A stretch of DNA of 25,104 nucleotides from UBA6382 sp964596865 (GTDB lineage: Bacteria; Bacteroidota; Bacteroidia; Bacteroidales; Bacteroidaceae). Positions 23,573 to 25,104 of the stretch are shown here, piece after piece; position 1 is the first letter of the stretch; each line of letters begins with the position of its first letter. The stretch covers positions 1 through 25,104 of the forward strand of contig CAZQVW010000005.1 in assembly GCA_964596865.1 (NCBI GenBank), given 5' to 3'. A model generated the notes under the pieces. That model made no database searches, had not been told where the DNA came from, and saw nothing but the letters and a program-made list of their open reading frames with translations. Both the position numbers and the translations under genes were made by a program.

Positions 23573-24808
23573 CTACGGCTGGAAGAAGAGGTAGGCCACG
23601 AGGATGGCGGCAATGACGCCAATGAGGTCGGCCAACAATCCGCACACCACGGCGTGGCGCGTCTTGGTGATGCCCACTGCCCCGAAATAGACGGCCAGTA
23701 TATAGAAAGTGGTGTCTGTGCTGCCCTGGAAGATGCAACTAAGGCGCCCCACAAACGAATCTGCGCCGTAGGTGGTCATTGTGTCTATCATCATCCCGCG
23801 TGCTCCGCTGCCCGAGAGCGGTTTCATCAGGGCGGTGGGCAGTGCGCCCACCCAATCGGTGGCGATACCGAGGTGCTCAAAGATCCATTGCAATCCCTGT
23901 ATGAGCCAATCCATTGCTCCCGAGGCTCGGAATACGCCTATGCCCACCAGCATCGCTACGAGGTAGGGGATAATCCTCACGGCGGTGGTAAACCCCTCTT
24001 TTGCGCCCTCCACAAAGGCATCGTAGACGTTGATTTTCTTTCTCACGCCGCTCCATAGAAACAGCATGATGATAATCATCAATAGGAGGTTGGCTGCGTT
24101 GGTGGTTACGATGTTTAGCGTGTCTTTATCCATCACGGTGAACGCCCACACAATCAGGGCAACGCACAAGCACGCGCCGCCGAGGGTGAGCAGGATGGTC
24201 TTGTTCAGTAGGTTGATCTTCTGGTAGATAGATGTAACGATGATGCCGCCCACGGTGGCCGCGAAAGTGGCCAACAGTATGGGCAGAAAGACATCGGTGG
24301 GCTGTTGCGCTCCCAGTTGGGCCCTATAGACCAGGATTGAGATGGGCACAATGGTCAGGCCACTGGTGTTGAGCACGAGAAACATGATCATTGGGTTGGT
24401 GGCCGTGTCCTTTTTGGGGTTGAGTTCCTGCAGGCCCTCCATCGTCTTGAGGCCGAGGGGCGTGGCGGCGTTGTCCAGTCCCAGCATATTGGCGGCGATG
24501 TTCATAAACATGTTGCCGAAGACGGGGTGGTTCTTGGGAATGTCGGGAAACAAGCGCGTCATCACGGGCGACAGGATTTTGGCCAGTGCCCTGATGAGGC
24601 CGCCCTTCTCTCCGATGCGCATTATGCCCAGCCACAAGGATAGGACGCCCGTCAATCCCAGCGACAACTCAAAGGCGGTCTTGGCCGTCTCAAATGTGGA
24701 GTTCATAATGTTGGGAAACACCTCCATGTCGCCAAAAAACACGAGTTTTACCAACCCTATCACAAAGGCGAGCACAAAGAATGTTACCCAAATATAATTC
24801 AATACCAT
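23573..24808 (-). CDS. Nucleoside-recognition (Gate) domain membrane protein, SpmA-SpmB fusion
   Basis: Polytopic membrane protein annotated in relatives as spore maturation protein AB, although Bacteroidales do not sporulate; a transport role has been suggested from the Gate domain, not shown. The N-terminal half is SpmA-like, with MNIAANMLGLDNAATPLGLK and MEGLQELNP near residues 95-130. The C-terminal half is SpmB-like, with AVRIIPYLVAMLVGIGVFRASGAMD (about 275-300) and GSTDTTFYILAVYFGAVGI (about 355-375). About ten hydrophobic helices; 411 aa matches the fused form. The frame opens in IWVTFFVLAFVIG, a membrane helix directly after the chosen Met. An unusual tandem-repeat leader lies upstream and a REP-like pair downstream. 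Confidence 0.9.
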   Translation of the reverse strand: MVLNYIWVTFFVLAFVIGLVKLVFFGDMEVFPNIMNSTFETAKTAFELSLGLTGVLSLWLGIMRIGEKGGLIRALAKILSPVMTRLFPDIPKNHPVFGNMFMNIAANMLGLDNAATPLGLKTMEGLQELNPKKDTATNPMIMFLVLNTSGLTIVPISILVYRAQLGAQQPTDVFLPILLATFAATVGGIIVTSIYQKINLLNKTILLTLGGACLCVALIVWAFTVMDKDTLNIVTTNAANLLLMIIIMLFLWSGVRKKINVYDAFVEGAKEGFTTAVRIIPYLVAMLVGIGVFRASGAMDWLIQGLQWIFEHLGIATDWVGALPTALMKPLSGSGARGMMIDTMTTYGADSFVGRLSCIFQGSTDTTFYILAVYFGAVGITKTRHAVVCGLLADLIGVIAAILVAYLFFQP

Positions 24809-24848
24809 AATCTCAATCTTGTTATTGCAGTGCGGGCGCTGCGTTCTC

Positions 24849-24977
24849 GTTCCGTAGCCGCTGCCTTATTGTTCTGAATCAGCCACTTTCCGTTCCGAGA
24901 TGGGCACCTTTCGTTCCGAAGTAGCTACATTCTGTTGTGAAAAGCCGTTTCTTTTTGTTCGGAAATAGTTGTGGCGA
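24849..24977. repeat. Degenerate ~21-bp tandem direct repeats, about six units
   Basis: Units begin at 24849, 24871, 24892, 24913, 24934 and 24957 (periods 22, 21, 21, 21, 23). All start with GTT, and four of the six with GTTCCG or GTTCGG. The approximate consensus is GTTCCGAAATAGCCACTTTC. The best-kept units are 24871-24933. The array ends about 40 bp before the start codon of the SpmA/SpmB gene on the minus strand and lies downstream of the candidate promoter, so it would be in the 5' untranslated RNA. Confidence 0.75.
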
Positions 24978-24989
24978 ACTGGCGGTCTG

Positions 24990-24997
24990 CAAATTTA
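24990..24997 (-). promoter_or_regulatory. Candidate -7 promoter element for the SpmA/SpmB gene
   Basis: Minus-strand TAAATTTG fits TAnnTTTG. A TTG at the -33 position is not present, so this is a partial match. If used, transcription would start near 24983 and the leader would be about 175 nt and contain the whole tandem array. Confidence 0.5.
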
Positions 24998-25104
24998 ATC
25001 TTTTTTGTTTGAATTGCGTGATAACGCGCGTTTTTTATTAGCTTGGAGCAAAAATGTCTTATACTGAAAATCGTTGACACATTTGAGAACTCCAAAACAT
25101 TCAA

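Larger units (their letters stand above)
24809..25104. other. Non-coding leader region of the SpmA/SpmB gene
   Basis: This 296-bp stretch has no credible ORF on either strand. It holds the ~21-bp degenerate tandem array (24849-24977) and, further out, a candidate promoter. Beyond about 25000 the sequence is A/T-rich with no recognisable site; the gene that might lie to the right is outside the window. Confidence 0.7.

Noticed and set aside
23573..24808. True sporulation function for the SpmA/SpmB-like protein
   Set aside because: The name comes from Bacillus; the window is from a non-sporulating phylum, and the family is widespread in such bacteria.
24849..24977. CRISPR array
   Set aside because: The units are only 21-23 bp with no constant repeat plus unique spacer structure, and no cas gene is present.

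Overview
This window looks like a chromosomal segment of a Bacteroidales bacterium. The family is not resolvable by eye, but a Prevotellaceae, Muribaculaceae or Porphyromonadaceae-like host would fit. The evidence is a complete type IX secretion (T9SS) core gene set in the order porP-gldK-gldL-gldM-gldN, the Bacteroidetes-type promoter motif TAnnTTTG in front of several genes, few Shine-Dalgarno sequences, a GH20 hexosaminidase ending in a T9SS-like tail, and Bacteroidetes-specific families such as DUF4252 and PorP/SprF. I see no CRISPR array, tRNA, rRNA or intact insertion sequence.

Layout. Positions 217-4089 (+) hold a very long secreted GH20 beta-N-acetylhexosaminidase with a strong terminator. 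Next is a small M15-type peptidase (4372-4833, +) with its own promoter. Everything from 4945 to the right end is on the minus strand. Read in transcription order from high to low coordinates the genes are: an SpmA/SpmB-fused nucleoside-recognition membrane protein; a Na+/Ca2+ exchanger; an ECF sigma factor, membrane anti-sigma-like protein and DUF4252 protein (one operon with a terminator); a HAD phosphatase with an almost leaderless promoter; ribF; a CPBP membrane protease; rlpA; tyrS (promoter and strong bidirectional terminator); a phosphoethanolamine transferase-like enzyme translationally coupled to a family-3 acyltransferase; then porP, gldK, gldL, gldM, gldN and a DEDDh exonuclease, closed by a long hairpin terminator shared with the convergent peptidase gene.

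How the genes work together. PorP/SprF, the GldK lipoprotein, the GldL/GldM proton-driven motor and the GldN ring protein are the export and energising core of T9SS. The GH20 enzyme is a plausible cargo. The two envelope-modifying membrane enzymes directly upstream of porP probably decorate LPS, lipid A or another surface glycan; a functional link to T9SS is inference only. The ECF sigma operon is a candidate envelope-response regulator.

The least explained signals are non-coding. There is a degenerate ~21-bp tandem array in front of the SpmA/SpmB gene (24849-24977). There is an REP/BIME-like pair of inverted palindromes between that gene and the exchanger (23417-23518), with a related half copy at 22284-22301. 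An AT-rich, hydrophilic in-frame insert lies in the CPBP protease. I do not see a clearly new multi-gene system; T9SS itself is well described.
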